A stretch of DNA of 64,000 bases from Xanthomonas sp. DAR 80977 (GCF_041240605.1 NZ_CP162487.1:1929001-1993000); one strand, 5' to 3'. Shown: positions 1 to 9,888, counted from the first letter of the stretch. Made by a program: numbers and translations. The notes: generated from the sequence alone by a model not told the origin.

Positions 1-2
1 CC

Positions 3-965
3 ATGACGAAGACGCCGCCCCGTGTGGTCGCGCTGGCCTATCCGAACCTGTGCCTGTTCGAGTTCGGCATCGCTGCCGAACTGTTCGGCCTGCCGCGGCC
101 GGAACTGGGCATGCCCTGGTACCGCTTCGGCGTGGCGATGACCGCGCGCAAGGTGCGCAGCGGCATCGGCGGCCTGCAGGTGGCCGCCGACGGCGGGCTG
201 GCGCTGTTGCGCACCGCGCACACCATCGTGGTGCCGGGCTGGAGCGGGCCGGAAGTGCTGCCCGGCGCCGCACTGAAGACCGCCTTGCGCGACGCCCATG
301 CCCGCGGCGCGCGGCTGCTGTCGATCTGCTCGGGCGCGTTCCTGCTCGGCCATTGCGGCCTGCTCGACGGGCGCAGGGCGACCACCCACTGGCGCTACGC
401 GCAGCAGTTCCGCGACTGCTTCCCGGCCAGCACCCTGGTCGGCGATGCGCTGTACGTGGAAGACGGCCGCATCGTCACCTCGGCCGGCAGCGCCGCCGGC
501 ATCGACGCCGGCCTGCACCTGATCCGCAGCGATTTCGGCACCGCCGTGGCCAACCGGGTGGCGCAGCGCCTGGTGATGCTGCCGCACCGCGAAGGCGGGC
601 AGCGCCAGTTCGTGGCCAGCCCGGTCGCCGCGCCGCGCCCGCATCCGTTCGACGGCGTGTTCGACTGGGCGCGGCAGCACCTGCACGCCGGCATCGGCGC
701 CGCGGACCTGGCGCGGGCCGCGGCGATGAGCGAACGCAACTTCTATCGCCGCTTCAAGGCCGCGCTCGGCACCACCCCGGCGCAGTGGCTGCAGCAGGAG
801 CGGGTGCGCGCGGCGAAGGCCTTGCTGGAGGAAGGGCGGCTGGCGTTGGACCGGGTCGGCGAGGCCTGCGGCTTCGACAGCCTCGACGCCTTCCGCGCCG
901 CGTTCCGGCGCCACGTGGGGGTGGCGCCTTCGGCCTACCGCAGCGGCTTCGGGCAGGGGGCCTGA
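3..965 (+). CDS. GlxA/FtrA-type AraC-family transcriptional regulator with DJ-1/PfpI domain
   Basis: The 320-residue product has an N-terminal DJ-1/PfpI-like domain (about residues 8-190), with the nucleophile-elbow sequence SICSGAFLLG around Cys109. A C-terminal AraC-type double helix-turn-helix follows (about 215-318; MSERNFYRRFKAALGTTPAQW, then a second helix pair ending GVAPSAYR). This architecture is that of GlxA/FtrA regulators, which bind DNA through the AraC part; the DJ-1 part is thought to sense a ligand. The ATG lies two bases inside the window edge, so upstream context is missing. The ligand and targets cannot be inferred. The downstream ABC exporter begins about 100 bp later on the same strand and may or may not be linked. 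Confidence 0.85.
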   Translation: MTKTPPRVVALAYPNLCLFEFGIAAELFGLPRPELGMPWYRFGVAMTARKVRSGIGGLQVAADGGLALLRTAHTIVVPGWSGPEVLPGAALKTALRDAHARGARLLSICSGAFLLGHCGLLDGRRATTHWRYAQQFRDCFPASTLVGDALYVEDGRIVTSAGSAAGIDAGLHLIRSDFGTAVANRVAQRLVMLPHREGGQRQFVASPVAAPRPHPFDGVFDWARQHLHAGIGAADLARAAAMSERNFYRRFKAALGTTPAQWLQQERVRAAKALLEEGRLALDRVGEACGFDSLDAFRAAFRRHVGVAPSAYRSGFGQGA

Positions 966-1066
966 CCGTCGCGAGGATGCTTGCGCCGCGGCCGCCGGCG
1001 CGTACGCACATGGCGGGGACGGCGGTATCGGCTACGCTGCGCGTCCTGAAGGATGGATGCGTTGCG

Positions 1067-2896
<1,830 letters not shown>

Positions 2897-2899
2897 CGC

Positions 2900-3032
2900 G
2901 CGGCGTCAGCGCATTCGCGCTGTCGCCCCCACAGTTTGCTGCGCAAACCGTGGGCCCCAGCTCACGAGCGGCGTTACCGCATTCGCGCTAACGCCCCCAC
3001 AGTTTGCTACGCAAACCGTGGGCCCCAGCTCA
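2900..3032. repeat. Tandem 65-bp repeat, two copies (period 68)
   Basis: Two near-identical 65-bp copies (2900-2964 and 2968-3032) each contain GCATTCGCGCT, then CGCCCCCACAGTTTGCT and CGCAAACCGTGGGCCCCAG. Each copy carries its own imperfect hairpin (CACAGTTTGC against GCAAACCGTG). A degenerate copy lies in the opposite orientation near 29590-29660. The repeat fills the gap after the ABC transporter gene; no gene is seen here. Confidence 0.8.
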
Positions 3033-3047
3033 TCATCTTCCAGATCC

Positions 3048-3172
3048 CCCGCGCCTGTCGGCGCGCCCCCCTTGACTCAAGGGGGGCTGTTCTCCAGATG
3101 GATCGGGGGAAGGCATCAGGTGCGAAGAACCGCTTCTACGAATCCCCAATCCCGACTCCCGAATCCCGGCGT
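3048..3172. repeat. Intergenic repeat cluster (GC hairpin plus GAATCCCCAATCCC arm)
   Basis: At 3048-3095 there is a CGCGCCTGTCGGCGCG palindrome followed by a CCCCCCTTGA/TCAAGGGGGG hairpin. The same pair of motifs recurs inverted at 29542-29582. At 3139-3172 a single arm of the GAATCCCCAATCCCGACTCCCG family runs up to the stop codon of the minus-strand DUF885 gene. These are dispersed Xanthomonas-type repeats. The hairpin could end convergent transcripts, but it lacks a clean T tract. Confidence 0.65.
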
Positions 3173-3173
3173 C

Positions 3174-4991
3174 TCACTGGATCGGCTCGTCCAGCATCAG
3201 TTCGCGCACGAACCGTACCGGCGGCGCGCCGTAGGACAGCACCTGGTCGTGGTAGGCCTTCAGGTCGAACTTGTCGCCGAGCTTGGCCTGCATCGCCTTG
3301 CGCAGGTCCAGGTGTTCCTGCACGCCGACGAAGTAGGTCGGCAGCTGCGCCGAGGTCAGCTGCGCGCGCACCCACTTGCCTTCGGCCTCGCTCTGCTGCT
3401 GGAAGGTGTCGTGCACCATCAGCTGCATCGCCTGCTCCTTGCTCCAGTTGTCCACGTGCACGCCCTGGTCGAGCAGGGCGTTGGCGAGGGTGCGCAGGTA
3501 GAACTTCAGCTGCACCAGGTGGAACAGCGGATCGTTGTCCAGGTAGCCCTGCTCCTGCATCATCCGCTCGGTGTACACCGCCCAGCCCTCGGCGAACACG
3601 CCCGAGCGCAGCACGCCGCGCAGCGTGGAGGGGAACTTGGCCGAGTGCCAGCCTTCCACGTAGTGGCCGGGCACGCCTTCGTGGATGCTCAGCAGGTGGA
3701 TCATGCGGCCGTTGTATTCGCGCAGGAACGATTCGGCCTGCTGCGCGCTCCAATCGTCGGGAATCGGCGACACCGCGTAGAAGGTCTTCAGGTTCTTGTC
3801 CAGCGGGCCGGGCGAATCGCAGTAGGCCACCGCCACGCCGCGCTGGAATTCGGGCATCAGGATGATGTCCACCGGCGCGTCCGGCAGGGTCAGCAGGTTC
3901 TTGCTGCGGACGAACGCGGTGGAGGACGCCAGCGACGCCTTGGCGTCCTCGACCACCTTGTCGCGCGCCGGGTGCTGCGCGTACGCCAGTTCCAGCGCCG
4001 CCTCGATCGCGGCCTGCTGTTGCGCCTCGCTCGGCGCATCGGCCAGCGCCGGCGCGTTCGGCGCGTCCTTCAGCACGGTGCGGGCGATGCCGTACATCTC
4101 CTCGCGCACGCGCTTGAGCTCAGCCTCGGCGCGCTGCTTTATCTCGGCGCGCGACAGCGAGGAATTCAGCGCGAACTTCAGTTTCTGGTCGTACTTCTCC
4201 GCGCCGATGCGGAAGTCGCCCTTGGCGTTGGGCACCAGGGTCTTGTCCAGCCAGGTCTGCTGCTCGGCCACCGCCTGCTTCAGCCCGTCGATCGCCGCCT
4301 GCAGGCGCTGCGCGTCGGCGTCCGGCAGTTCCTTGACGTGCGGGACGATGAAGGTGTCGACGATGCTGAGGATGCCCTGGTTCTGCTTGGCCACGGTCTG
4401 CGCGTTGATCAGCGGCACCCGCGCCGGGTCCAGGTTCGCGCGCGCCTGCGCGAACAGCGCCGGGATCTTCTCCATGCGCGCGGTGGCGGACTTCAGCCGC
4501 TCCGGCAGCGGCGCGAATTCGCGCGCCATCAGCCCGTAGATCGCGCCGCCGGCCAGGCCGTTGTAGACCTGCGGATCCCAGGCCCAGCCCTGCGACACTT
4601 CGCTGCTCCAGATGTCCGACTGCAACTGGTTGCGCAGGATCGCCGCATCCACCTGGTTCTCGCGCGAGAGCTTGGCCACCTGCAGCTTGTCCAGGTCGGC
4701 CAGCAGCTGCTTGCTCGCGTCCAGGCTCTTCTGCCGGCCGGCGGCGCTGAGGTCGTCCAGCTCGCTGTCGTAGCGGTGGTCGCCGGTCTGGGTGGCGCCG
4801 ACCGGGGACAGCTGCATCCAGGTGTCGACGGCGCGCTTGGACAGCGCGGCGAAGGCGGCGTCGGCGGCCGGGTCGGCGGCATCGGCGGCCGCGCCGGAGG
4901 TGGCGGCGGACGCCGGCGTCGGCGCGTCGGCGGGCTTCTGGCAGCCGGCGAGGGCGGCGAGCAGGGCGGCAGCGAGCAGGTGCTTGCGCAT
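3174..4991 (-). CDS. DUF885 family lipoprotein (putative metal-dependent peptidase)
   Basis: This 605-residue protein begins with a lipoprotein signal peptide (MRKHLLAAALLAALAGC, lipobox LAGC), so it is probably anchored in the cell envelope facing the periplasm. An Ala/Pro-rich linker follows, then the large alpha-helical DUF885 domain. The domain's most conserved element, HEGVPGHY, sits near residue 434 and is the zinc-ligand-like motif that links this family to metallopeptidases; GVFAEGWAVYTERMM follows as expected. The start at 4991 was chosen because it places the signal peptide at the N terminus, although the frame stays open for 48 more codons. The substrate is unknown. It stands alone between divergent and convergent neighbours. 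Confidence 0.85.
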   Translation of the reverse strand: MRKHLLAAALLAALAGCQKPADAPTPASAATSGAAADAADPAADAAFAALSKRAVDTWMQLSPVGATQTGDHRYDSELDDLSAAGRQKSLDASKQLLADLDKLQVAKLSRENQVDAAILRNQLQSDIWSSEVSQGWAWDPQVYNGLAGGAIYGLMAREFAPLPERLKSATARMEKIPALFAQARANLDPARVPLINAQTVAKQNQGILSIVDTFIVPHVKELPDADAQRLQAAIDGLKQAVAEQQTWLDKTLVPNAKGDFRIGAEKYDQKLKFALNSSLSRAEIKQRAEAELKRVREEMYGIARTVLKDAPNAPALADAPSEAQQQAAIEAALELAYAQHPARDKVVEDAKASLASSTAFVRSKNLLTLPDAPVDIILMPEFQRGVAVAYCDSPGPLDKNLKTFYAVSPIPDDWSAQQAESFLREYNGRMIHLLSIHEGVPGHYVEGWHSAKFPSTLRGVLRSGVFAEGWAVYTERMMQEQGYLDNDPLFHLVQLKFYLRTLANALLDQGVHVDNWSKEQAMQLMVHDTFQQQSEAEGKWVRAQLTSAQLPTYFVGVQEHLDLRKAMQAKLGDKFDLKAYHDQVLSYGAPPVRFVRELMLDEPIQ

Positions 4992-5095
4992 CGGGGTTCC
5001 TGTGGTGGGTCGATCGCCAAGCATAGGCGGCCGCCGCGGCGCGCGCACCTGCCGTTGGATTACCCTTGTGCCTCTTCTTGGTCGGGAGCGCAGGG

Positions 5096-5450
5096 ATGAA
5101 CTACACGGGCAGTTGCCATTGCGGGCGCATCGCATTCGAACGGGAGACCGGGGCGCCGATCGTCGAGGTCTACGACTGCAACTGCTCCACGTGCCGCCGC
5201 CGCGGCGGGCTGCGGTGGCGCGGCGCGCGCGCGGCGCCGGCGCTGCGCAGCGCGCCGGAGGCGCTGGGCGGCTACCGCTTCAATCGCCAGCACATCGCGC
5301 ACCATCATCGTCCGGAATGCGGCATCGCCCCGTTCGGCGGAGGCACCCATTCCGGGACCGGCGAGGCGACGGTGGCGGCCAACGTGCGCTGCCTGCCGCA
5401 GCTGGACCTGCGCGCTGCAGGTGCACACGGTGGACGGAGCGAGCCTGTGA
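5096..5450 (+). pseudogene. GFA-family (glutathione-dependent formaldehyde-activating-like) gene, frameshifted and degraded
   Basis: The reading frame from the ATG at 5096 gives MNYTGSCHCGRIAFE and CNCSTC, the two N-terminal zinc motifs of the GFA family, then YRFNRQHIAHH and CGIAPFGGG. The expected C-terminal end (LQVHTVDGASL and stop) is present, but only in the next frame (5415-5450), so about two bases appear to be missing near 5410. The third zinc motif is also damaged: family members usually have a Cys three residues before CGIAPFG, and here that position is Arg. Because of the shift the frame runs through the following repeat into the next gene. Remnant or sequencing error cannot be told apart here, but the lost Cys favours real decay. 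Confidence 0.7.
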
Positions 5451-5482
5451 GGGCGCGCTCGCGGTACTGGTGGCTACCTGCC

Positions 5483-6352
5483 ATGTTGTGGGAGCGACTT
5501 CAGTCGCGACGGGCCTTCCCGGTACAGCCCGCCGCGACTGAAGTCGCTCCCACAAGAAGCAGCATCGGCATCGTCTGTACGCCCTTGGTGCTGATGCTGG
5601 CGCTAGCCGCCTGCTCCAAACACAGCGCCGAAAGCGCGGCCGAAGCGCCTGCCGCCGCGCCAGCCGCTGCACCGGCCACGGATGGCCGCGCGGCAATGCT
5701 GGCCTACGAGCACGAGGTGGAGGTGCAGCTGCCGGCGGCGCAGATCGAGGCGCGGCTCAGGCAGGCCCAGGACAGCTGCCTGAGCGGACGCTTCGGCGCC
5801 TGCAGCGTGTTGTCGCTGCAGCAGCGCGGCGGCGAGTCTCCGCAGGCCACGCTGAGCGTGCGCATCGTGCCCGCCGGGGTGGAGCCGATGATCGCGCAGG
5901 CCGGCAACGGCGGCGACATCGGCAGCCGCAGCACCCATGCCGAGGATCTGGCGCAGGCGGTGCAGGACAACGCCGCGCTGCAGCAGCGCCTGCAGGCCGA
6001 GCAGCGCCGCCTGCAGGAATTCCAGCAGCGGCGCGACCTCAGCGTCGCCGACATGATCAGCCTGTCGGCCAAGCTGGCCGAACTCGATACGCAGTTGCTG
6101 TCTGCCAGCCAGGAGGCGGCGCAGCAGCGCCGGCGCATCGAGACGCAGCGGCTGACCCTGCAGTTCGCCGCGCTCGATGGCGAACGCAGCCGCAGCGAGA
6201 TCGGCCAGGCGTTCGCCGACATGGGGTCGATCTTCGCGGCCGCCACCGCCTGGGCGATGCGCGCGATCGCGGCACTGACGCCGTTCCTGCTGCTCGGCGG
6301 CGTGCTCTGGTGGCTGGTCGCCTGGCTGCGCCGGCGCCGCAGGCGCGTTTGA
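5483..6352 (+). CDS. DUF4349-like lipoprotein with coiled coil and C-terminal membrane helix
   Basis: From the ATG at 5483 the product has 289 residues. A lipobox LALAAC places the lipidated Cys at residue 44, followed by an Ala/Pro linker. An alpha/beta region follows, then a Gln-rich coiled coil (about residues 155-230, rich in LQAEQRRLQEFQQRR) and a membrane helix near the C terminus followed by RRRRRR. This order matches DUF4349 proteins. The first 25 codons are the translation of a palindromic repeat (5486-5555). Shorter starts exist at 5585 (TTG), 5588 (GTG) and 5594 (ATG), but they leave no basic n-region before the lipobox. The true start is therefore uncertain. The function of the family is unknown. 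Confidence 0.65.
   Translation: MLWERLQSRRAFPVQPAATEVAPTRSSIGIVCTPLVLMLALAACSKHSAESAAEAPAAAPAAAPATDGRAAMLAYEHEVEVQLPAAQIEARLRQAQDSCLSGRFGACSVLSLQQRGGESPQATLSVRIVPAGVEPMIAQAGNGGDIGSRSTHAEDLAQAVQDNAALQQRLQAEQRRLQEFQQRRDLSVADMISLSAKLAELDTQLLSASQEAAQQRRRIETQRLTLQFAALDGERSRSEIGQAFADMGSIFAAATAWAMRAIAALTPFLLLGGVLWWLVAWLRRRRRRV
5486..5555. repeat. Palindromic REP-like element inside the reading frame
   Basis: The left arm 5486-5508 and right arm 5533-5555 are perfect 23-bp inverted copies (GGGAGCGACTTCAGTCGCG core) around a 24-bp centre. It is the same family as the elements at 6363, 8756 and 52777. Confidence 0.9.
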
Positions 6353-6362
6353 GCAGTGTTCC

Positions 6363-6432
6363 CTGCAGGAGCGACGTCAGTCGCGACAGGCTATACCGGT
6401 AATGCCCGTCGCGGCTGAAGCCGCTCCTGCAG
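6363..6432. repeat. REP-like palindromic repeat
   Basis: Arms 6363-6387 and 6408-6432 are near-perfect inverted copies (GGAGCGACGTCAGTCGCGAC against GTCGCGGCTGAAGCCGCTCC). The element lies between two convergent genes and may help end transcription. Confidence 0.85.
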
Positions 6433-6483
6433 TTCTTCGGCAGCCGAGAGAGGAAAGCCCTCGGCAGCCGCGAGAGAAGGGCG

Positions 6484-6777
6484 TCAGCCCTCGTCCTGCT
6501 CGAATTCCACGATCACTTCCAGGTCGAAGGCCAGCGCCTCCACCGCCTCGCGCACCTTCTGCGCGGTGGCGAGGTTGCCGGCCTCGATCTCCACCTCGTG
6601 GGTGCCGGGGCCCTGGTCGTCGGGCAGTCCGGCGGAGCTGGAATCGTCGTCGTCCATATGGCTCATCAGGTCGTCGATTTCCTCGACGTGCTCGATGCCT
6701 TCCAGGCTGCCGAGCAGGTTGATGATCGCGCGGGCGTCGTCTTCGCTGCCGGTGATGCGGATACGGAGCAGGGGCAT
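6484..6777 (-). CDS. Small acidic protein of unknown function
   Basis: This 97-residue protein is not assigned to a named family. It has two beta-alpha-like halves (MPLLRIRITGSEDDARAIINLLGSL and HEVEIEAGNLATAQKVREAV) joined by a strongly acidic linker (HMDDDDSSS). It ends FDLEVIVEFEQDEG. The pattern suggests a small cytoplasmic ferredoxin-like fold. It has no signal peptide, no Cys and no membrane segment. It appears monocistronic. Third-position GC bias and clean codon use support a real gene. Confidence 0.7.
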   Translation of the reverse strand: MPLLRIRITGSEDDARAIINLLGSLEGIEHVEEIDDLMSHMDDDDSSSAGLPDDQGPGTHEVEIEAGNLATAQKVREAVEALAFDLEVIVEFEQDEG

Positions 6778-6843
6778 GAGCCTTCCTCTGTGTAGGGGAA
6801 GGCAAGGCTAGGCAGATGCCGGCTAAGGCGAAGTGATGACGCT

Positions 6844-8298
6844 TCAGCGCGACCGCGGTGCCGCGCCGCCGAGCGCGGCCTGGTCCAGCGCGGCTTCGTC
6901 CAGGACCGGCGCCAGCAGCGCCTCGGCCGCCGCGCGCAACATCGCCGGGGCGATGTAGTGGCGGTGGGCGCGCGCGATCAGCGCCATGTACAGGCGGCCG
7001 AACCAGTTGCGGCAGGCCACGCGCGTGTCCAGGCTGAGTTCGACGCTGCCGTCCTCGGCGACGTCCACGCCCACGCAGCTGCGGAACACCAGATGGCGGT
7101 CGTCGGCGCCGAGCAGCACCTGCGCGCGCCGGTCGTGCGCGGCGTGCGCGTGGCCCAGCACCGGGAAGCGCCCGGCGAACAGGCGATCGCGTTGCGGCGA
7201 CAGCAGCGAGGACACCGGGCAACCCAGCGGCGAGGTGCGCAGCCGCAGCGGCGCGACCAGCACGTTGCGGATCCGCATCAGCCAGGTCACGCCCAGCGGC
7301 GGGCGCTGCATGAAGCCTTCCAGCAACGCCACCAGCAGCGCATGCGCGCCGCGTTGGCGCAGCTGATGCGCCTGCAGCCGCAGGCGCACGCTGTCCTGGT
7401 GATCGTGCGCCGGCAGTTCGCGCCACAGCAGCGAGCCGGGCACCGGCTGCGGCCGCGCGCGCACCGCCGCCAGCCGCGGCGCCAGGGCGACGAAGCCGAG
7501 CGGATGGCGCCACTTGCCCAGCGCCTGGCGCAGGCGCCCGCTGCGCGCGCGCAGGTCCGCGCACCAGGCCAGCCGCCGGCTGCCGGGCGAGGCGGACAGC
7601 GACAGGCGCACGGTCGGTACCTGCATGGCCTGCGCCTGCGGCGAGGCCAGCAGCGCGGTCACCGCCTCGGGCAGCAGTTCGGTCAACGTGGCGATGTCGG
7701 CGCTGCCGCTCAGCACCTGCTCGCGCACCTCGGCGCTGAGCTCGCCGCCGGCTTCGTCGCTGTGGCAGGACAGGGCGAAGAACGCCGGATGCGCCGCGTG
7801 CGCGCGCAGCGGCGCGAACTGGTGCCAGGTACCGCCGCCGAAGCGCACGGTGAACAGGCAGTCGGCGGGCAGGTCGACATGGCGCAGTGCGGCCAGGAAA
7901 TGCTGCGGATCCTGTTCGATCTGCGCCATCGATGCGGTGCAGAAGCGCAACTGCGCGCCGCCGCTGCCGGTGATCGCGGTGAACATGCGGTGCCCGGCGT
8001 GGCGATGGAAGGGATGGCCGTTGGCGCCGACCGCGAAGGAGAACAGCGCGGTCGACTCGCCATTGGCGAAATCGGTGCCGGCCAGGCGCGCCGACGGTTC
8101 GTCCAGCGCATCGTGGAAATTCGGATGCGCGCGCTGGCGCACGCAGGCCTGCGCGATCAACGGATCGCCGGCACCGGCGCCGAGCTGCGCGATCAGCGTC
8201 ACTTCCACCGGCAGGCCGCCGCTGTACGAGGCCAGGCGCACGGAGGGAAAGCCGGCCTGGCCGGCGGCGGTTTCGCGGAGCGGGGCGCTGCTGGACAT
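6844..8298 (-). CDS. DUF2867-containing protein with an N-terminal cupin-like region
   Basis: The 484-residue product has a C-terminal part (about residues 300-465) resembling DUF2867: LLWRELPAHDHQDSVRLRL, then PLGCPVSSL and FPVLGHAHAAHDRRAQVLLGADDRHLVFRSCVGV. The N-terminal half holds His-rich stretches (GHPFHRHAGHRMF and GGGTWHQFAPLRAHAAH) spaced like the two metal motifs of a cupin; this is an inference. There is no signal peptide. The gene starts about 33 bp after the end of an ArsR-type regulator on the same strand, so the two probably form an operon under that regulator. The reaction is unknown. Confidence 0.65.
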   Translation of the reverse strand: MSSSAPLRETAAGQAGFPSVRLASYSGGLPVEVTLIAQLGAGAGDPLIAQACVRQRAHPNFHDALDEPSARLAGTDFANGESTALFSFAVGANGHPFHRHAGHRMFTAITGSGGAQLRFCTASMAQIEQDPQHFLAALRHVDLPADCLFTVRFGGGTWHQFAPLRAHAAHPAFFALSCHSDEAGGELSAEVREQVLSGSADIATLTELLPEAVTALLASPQAQAMQVPTVRLSLSASPGSRRLAWCADLRARSGRLRQALGKWRHPLGFVALAPRLAAVRARPQPVPGSLLWRELPAHDHQDSVRLRLQAHQLRQRGAHALLVALLEGFMQRPPLGVTWLMRIRNVLVAPLRLRTSPLGCPVSSLLSPQRDRLFAGRFPVLGHAHAAHDRRAQVLLGADDRHLVFRSCVGVDVAEDGSVELSLDTRVACRNWFGRLYMALIARAHRHYIAPAMLRAAAEALLAPVLDEAALDQAALGGAAPRSR

Positions 8299-8331
8299 CG
8301 GCGGATTCCTTTTGGCCGTTGCGGGAAGGGG

Positions 8332-8646
8332 TCAGGCGTTCTTCTTCGCCAGCTTGCGCGCCTCGCGCTTGAGCGGGCCGGCGGTGGGGCAGACCTCGAA
8401 GGCGAAGCCGCTGAGCGTGTTGACCAGGTTGTCGGGGGTCAGCCGGTACACCACGAACTGGCCGCGGCGCTCGCTCGACACCAGGCCGGCCGCTTCCAGC
8501 ACCGACAGGTGCCGCGAGATCGCCGGCGCGCTCATCGCGAAGCGCTGCCCGATCTGCCCGGCGGTGAGCTCCTGCGCCGACAGGTAGGCGAGGATCTCGC
8601 GGCGCGGGCGCGAGGCAAGGGCTTCGAAGACGCGGTCGATGGACAT
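8332..8646 (-). CDS. ArsR/SdpR-family winged-helix repressor
   Basis: The 104-residue protein is a full-length ArsR-type winged helix: VFEALASRPRREILAYL, then ELTAGQIGQRFAMSAPAISRHLSVLEAAGLV (recognition helix), then the wing RRGQFVVYRLTP. It lacks the ELCVCDL-type metal-binding Cys motif, so it is more like the SdpR/autorepressor branch than a metal sensor. It is the first gene of a two-gene unit with the DUF2867 protein. An AT-rich palindrome immediately upstream (8655-8683) is the likely autoregulatory operator. Confidence 0.85.
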   Translation of the reverse strand: MSIDRVFEALASRPRREILAYLSAQELTAGQIGQRFAMSAPAISRHLSVLEAAGLVSSERRGQFVVYRLTPDNLVNTLSGFAFEVCPTAGPLKREARKLAKKNA

Positions 8647-8651
8647 CAGGG

Positions 8652-8684
8652 GTTAGATAATTAACGAATTAGCTAATTAATGAC
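8652..8684 (-). promoter_or_regulatory. AT-rich operator/promoter region of the ArsR-type gene
   Basis: The sequence just upstream of the repressor start contains a perfect 12-bp palindrome AATTAGCTAATT (8667-8678), with further TTAATTA/TAATTAA half-sites on both sides. It stands out sharply in a GC-rich background. Position and symmetry suit a dimeric winged-helix repressor; binding is inferred. Confidence 0.55.
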
Positions 8685-8755
8685 GCGTTGCTGGGCGCGT
8701 GTCAAGTGCCGAGCCGCCGCGGTCCCGATCCGGGCATGGCGTTCGGGCAACGCGC

Positions 8756-8862
8756 TTGCAGGAGCGGCTTCAGCCGCGACAGACACGCTCCGTAGAGCGA
8801 CAGGCACGTAAAGCGGCAGGCGCTGTCCGTGGAACCTGTCGCGGCTGAAGCCGCTCCTGCAA
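8756..8862. repeat. REP-like inverted repeat pair
   Basis: Arms 8756-8782 and 8836-8862 are near-perfect inverted copies (GCAGGAGCGGCTTCAGCCGC core) around a 53-bp centre rich in short AGCGACAGGC/AGCGGCAGGC repeats. No gene is seen between 8647 and 8946. Confidence 0.85.
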
Positions 8863-8984
8863 AAGCGCGCGGCCAGATGGGAAAACCACTTCGCCGTTGA
8901 CGGCAGCCCCAGCGGTTCGCCAAAAGCGCGCGGCCAGGCGGGAAACCTAACTCGCCCTCGGCGGCAGCCCCAGCAGCTCCGCCG
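8861..8984. repeat. Tandem duplication of about 62 bp at the 3' end of the LysR gene
   Basis: Two diverged copies, about 8861-8922 and 8923-8984, both start AAAAGCGCGCGGCCAG and both contain GGCAGCCCCAGC. The second includes the last codons and stop of the LysR gene; the first is a stop-less ghost of the same end. Confidence 0.65.
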
Positions 8985-9888
8985 GCAGCGCCGGCATCGG
9001 CGTGCGTTCGTCCAGGGCCTCGCGCTTGAGCCAGTCGATGAACTGGCTGGCCGCCGGGCTGGGCAGGCGGTGGCCGGGATGCACGATGTAGTAGGAATAG
9101 CGCGCCTTCAGCGCGGGCCCAGGCAGGCGCACCAGCTCGTAGCGTTGCAGGTACGGCTGTGCGATGTGCTTGCGCGCCAGCACCGCGCCGACCCCGTACA
9201 CCGCCGCGCGCATCGCATCGGTGCTGTCGTTGAAGGTGTGCATCGGCGGCAGCTCCACGCCGCGCACCGCGGCCGCGCGGAACCAGTCGCGCCAGCCCTG
9301 CGGCGACATGTCGGTGAGCAGCGGCAACTGCGCGATCTGCTCGGGGCGGCGCAGCGTGGCCAGCTGCGGCAGCGCCGGCGAGGCGACCGGGAACAGTTCG
9401 TCGTCCATCAGGTGGTGCGAGGTCAGCCCCGGCCAGGCGCCCTGGCCGTAGCGGATGCCCAGCTCCGGCCCGCCCTCCTCGAAGCGCGAGAACGCCGCGT
9501 CGGTCTGGATGTCCAGGCGCACGTGCGGATGCGCCTGGCAGAAGCGCGGCAGCCGCGGCAGCAGCCAGCAGTAGGACAGCGAGCGCAGCGTGGTGATGCG
9601 CAGCGGCGCGGTGTCGGCCTGCGGGTGCAGGTTGCCGGCCACCGCGGCGATATCGGCCAGGGCCGCGCTGGCCGCGTCGGCCAGTTGCCGGCCCTCGGCG
9701 GTGAGCTTGACCCCGCGCGCATGGCGCTGGAACAGCGTCGCGCCGAGCAGCGCCTCCAGCTTGCGCACATGGTGGCTGACCGCGCTGGCGGTGAGGTGCA
9801 GTTCCTCCGCGGCATGGGCGAAGTTCTGGTGGCGCGCCGCGGCGGCGAACACGCCGAGCGCGGGCAGCAGGGCAGGGCGCAGTTGCAT
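8947..9888 (-). CDS. LysR-family transcriptional regulator (GcvA-like)
   Basis: The 313-residue product opens with a LysR winged helix-turn-helix (LPALGVFAAAARHQNFAHAA, then HLTASAVSHHVRKLEALLG and LFQRHARGVKLTAEGR). A substrate-binding domain follows with the GcvA-type ITTLRSLSYCWLLPRLPRF start and LGIRYGQG. The ATG at 9888 is preferred; a GTG three codons upstream (9897) is possible. It is divergent from the EamA transporter gene, a common arrangement in which the regulator controls its neighbour, though no operator was identified. The effector is unknown. The gene's 3' end is duplicated in the adjacent intergenic DNA. Confidence 0.85.
   Translation of the reverse strand: MQLRPALLPALGVFAAAARHQNFAHAAEELHLTASAVSHHVRKLEALLGATLFQRHARGVKLTAEGRQLADAASAALADIAAVAGNLHPQADTAPLRITTLRSLSYCWLLPRLPRFCQAHPHVRLDIQTDAAFSRFEEGGPELGIRYGQGAWPGLTSHHLMDDELFPVASPALPQLATLRRPEQIAQLPLLTDMSPQGWRDWFRAAAVRGVELPPMHTFNDSTDAMRAAVYGVGAVLARKHIAQPYLQRYELVRLPGPALKARYSYYIVHPGHRLPSPAASQFIDWLKREALDERTPMPALPAELLGLPPRAS

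Noticed and set aside
5486..8862. Possible CRISPR-like array from recurring GGAGCGGCTTCAGCCGC motifs
   Set aside because: The copies are inverted pairs scattered between genes with irregular spacing, not direct repeats with unique equal spacers; they are REP-like palindromes.
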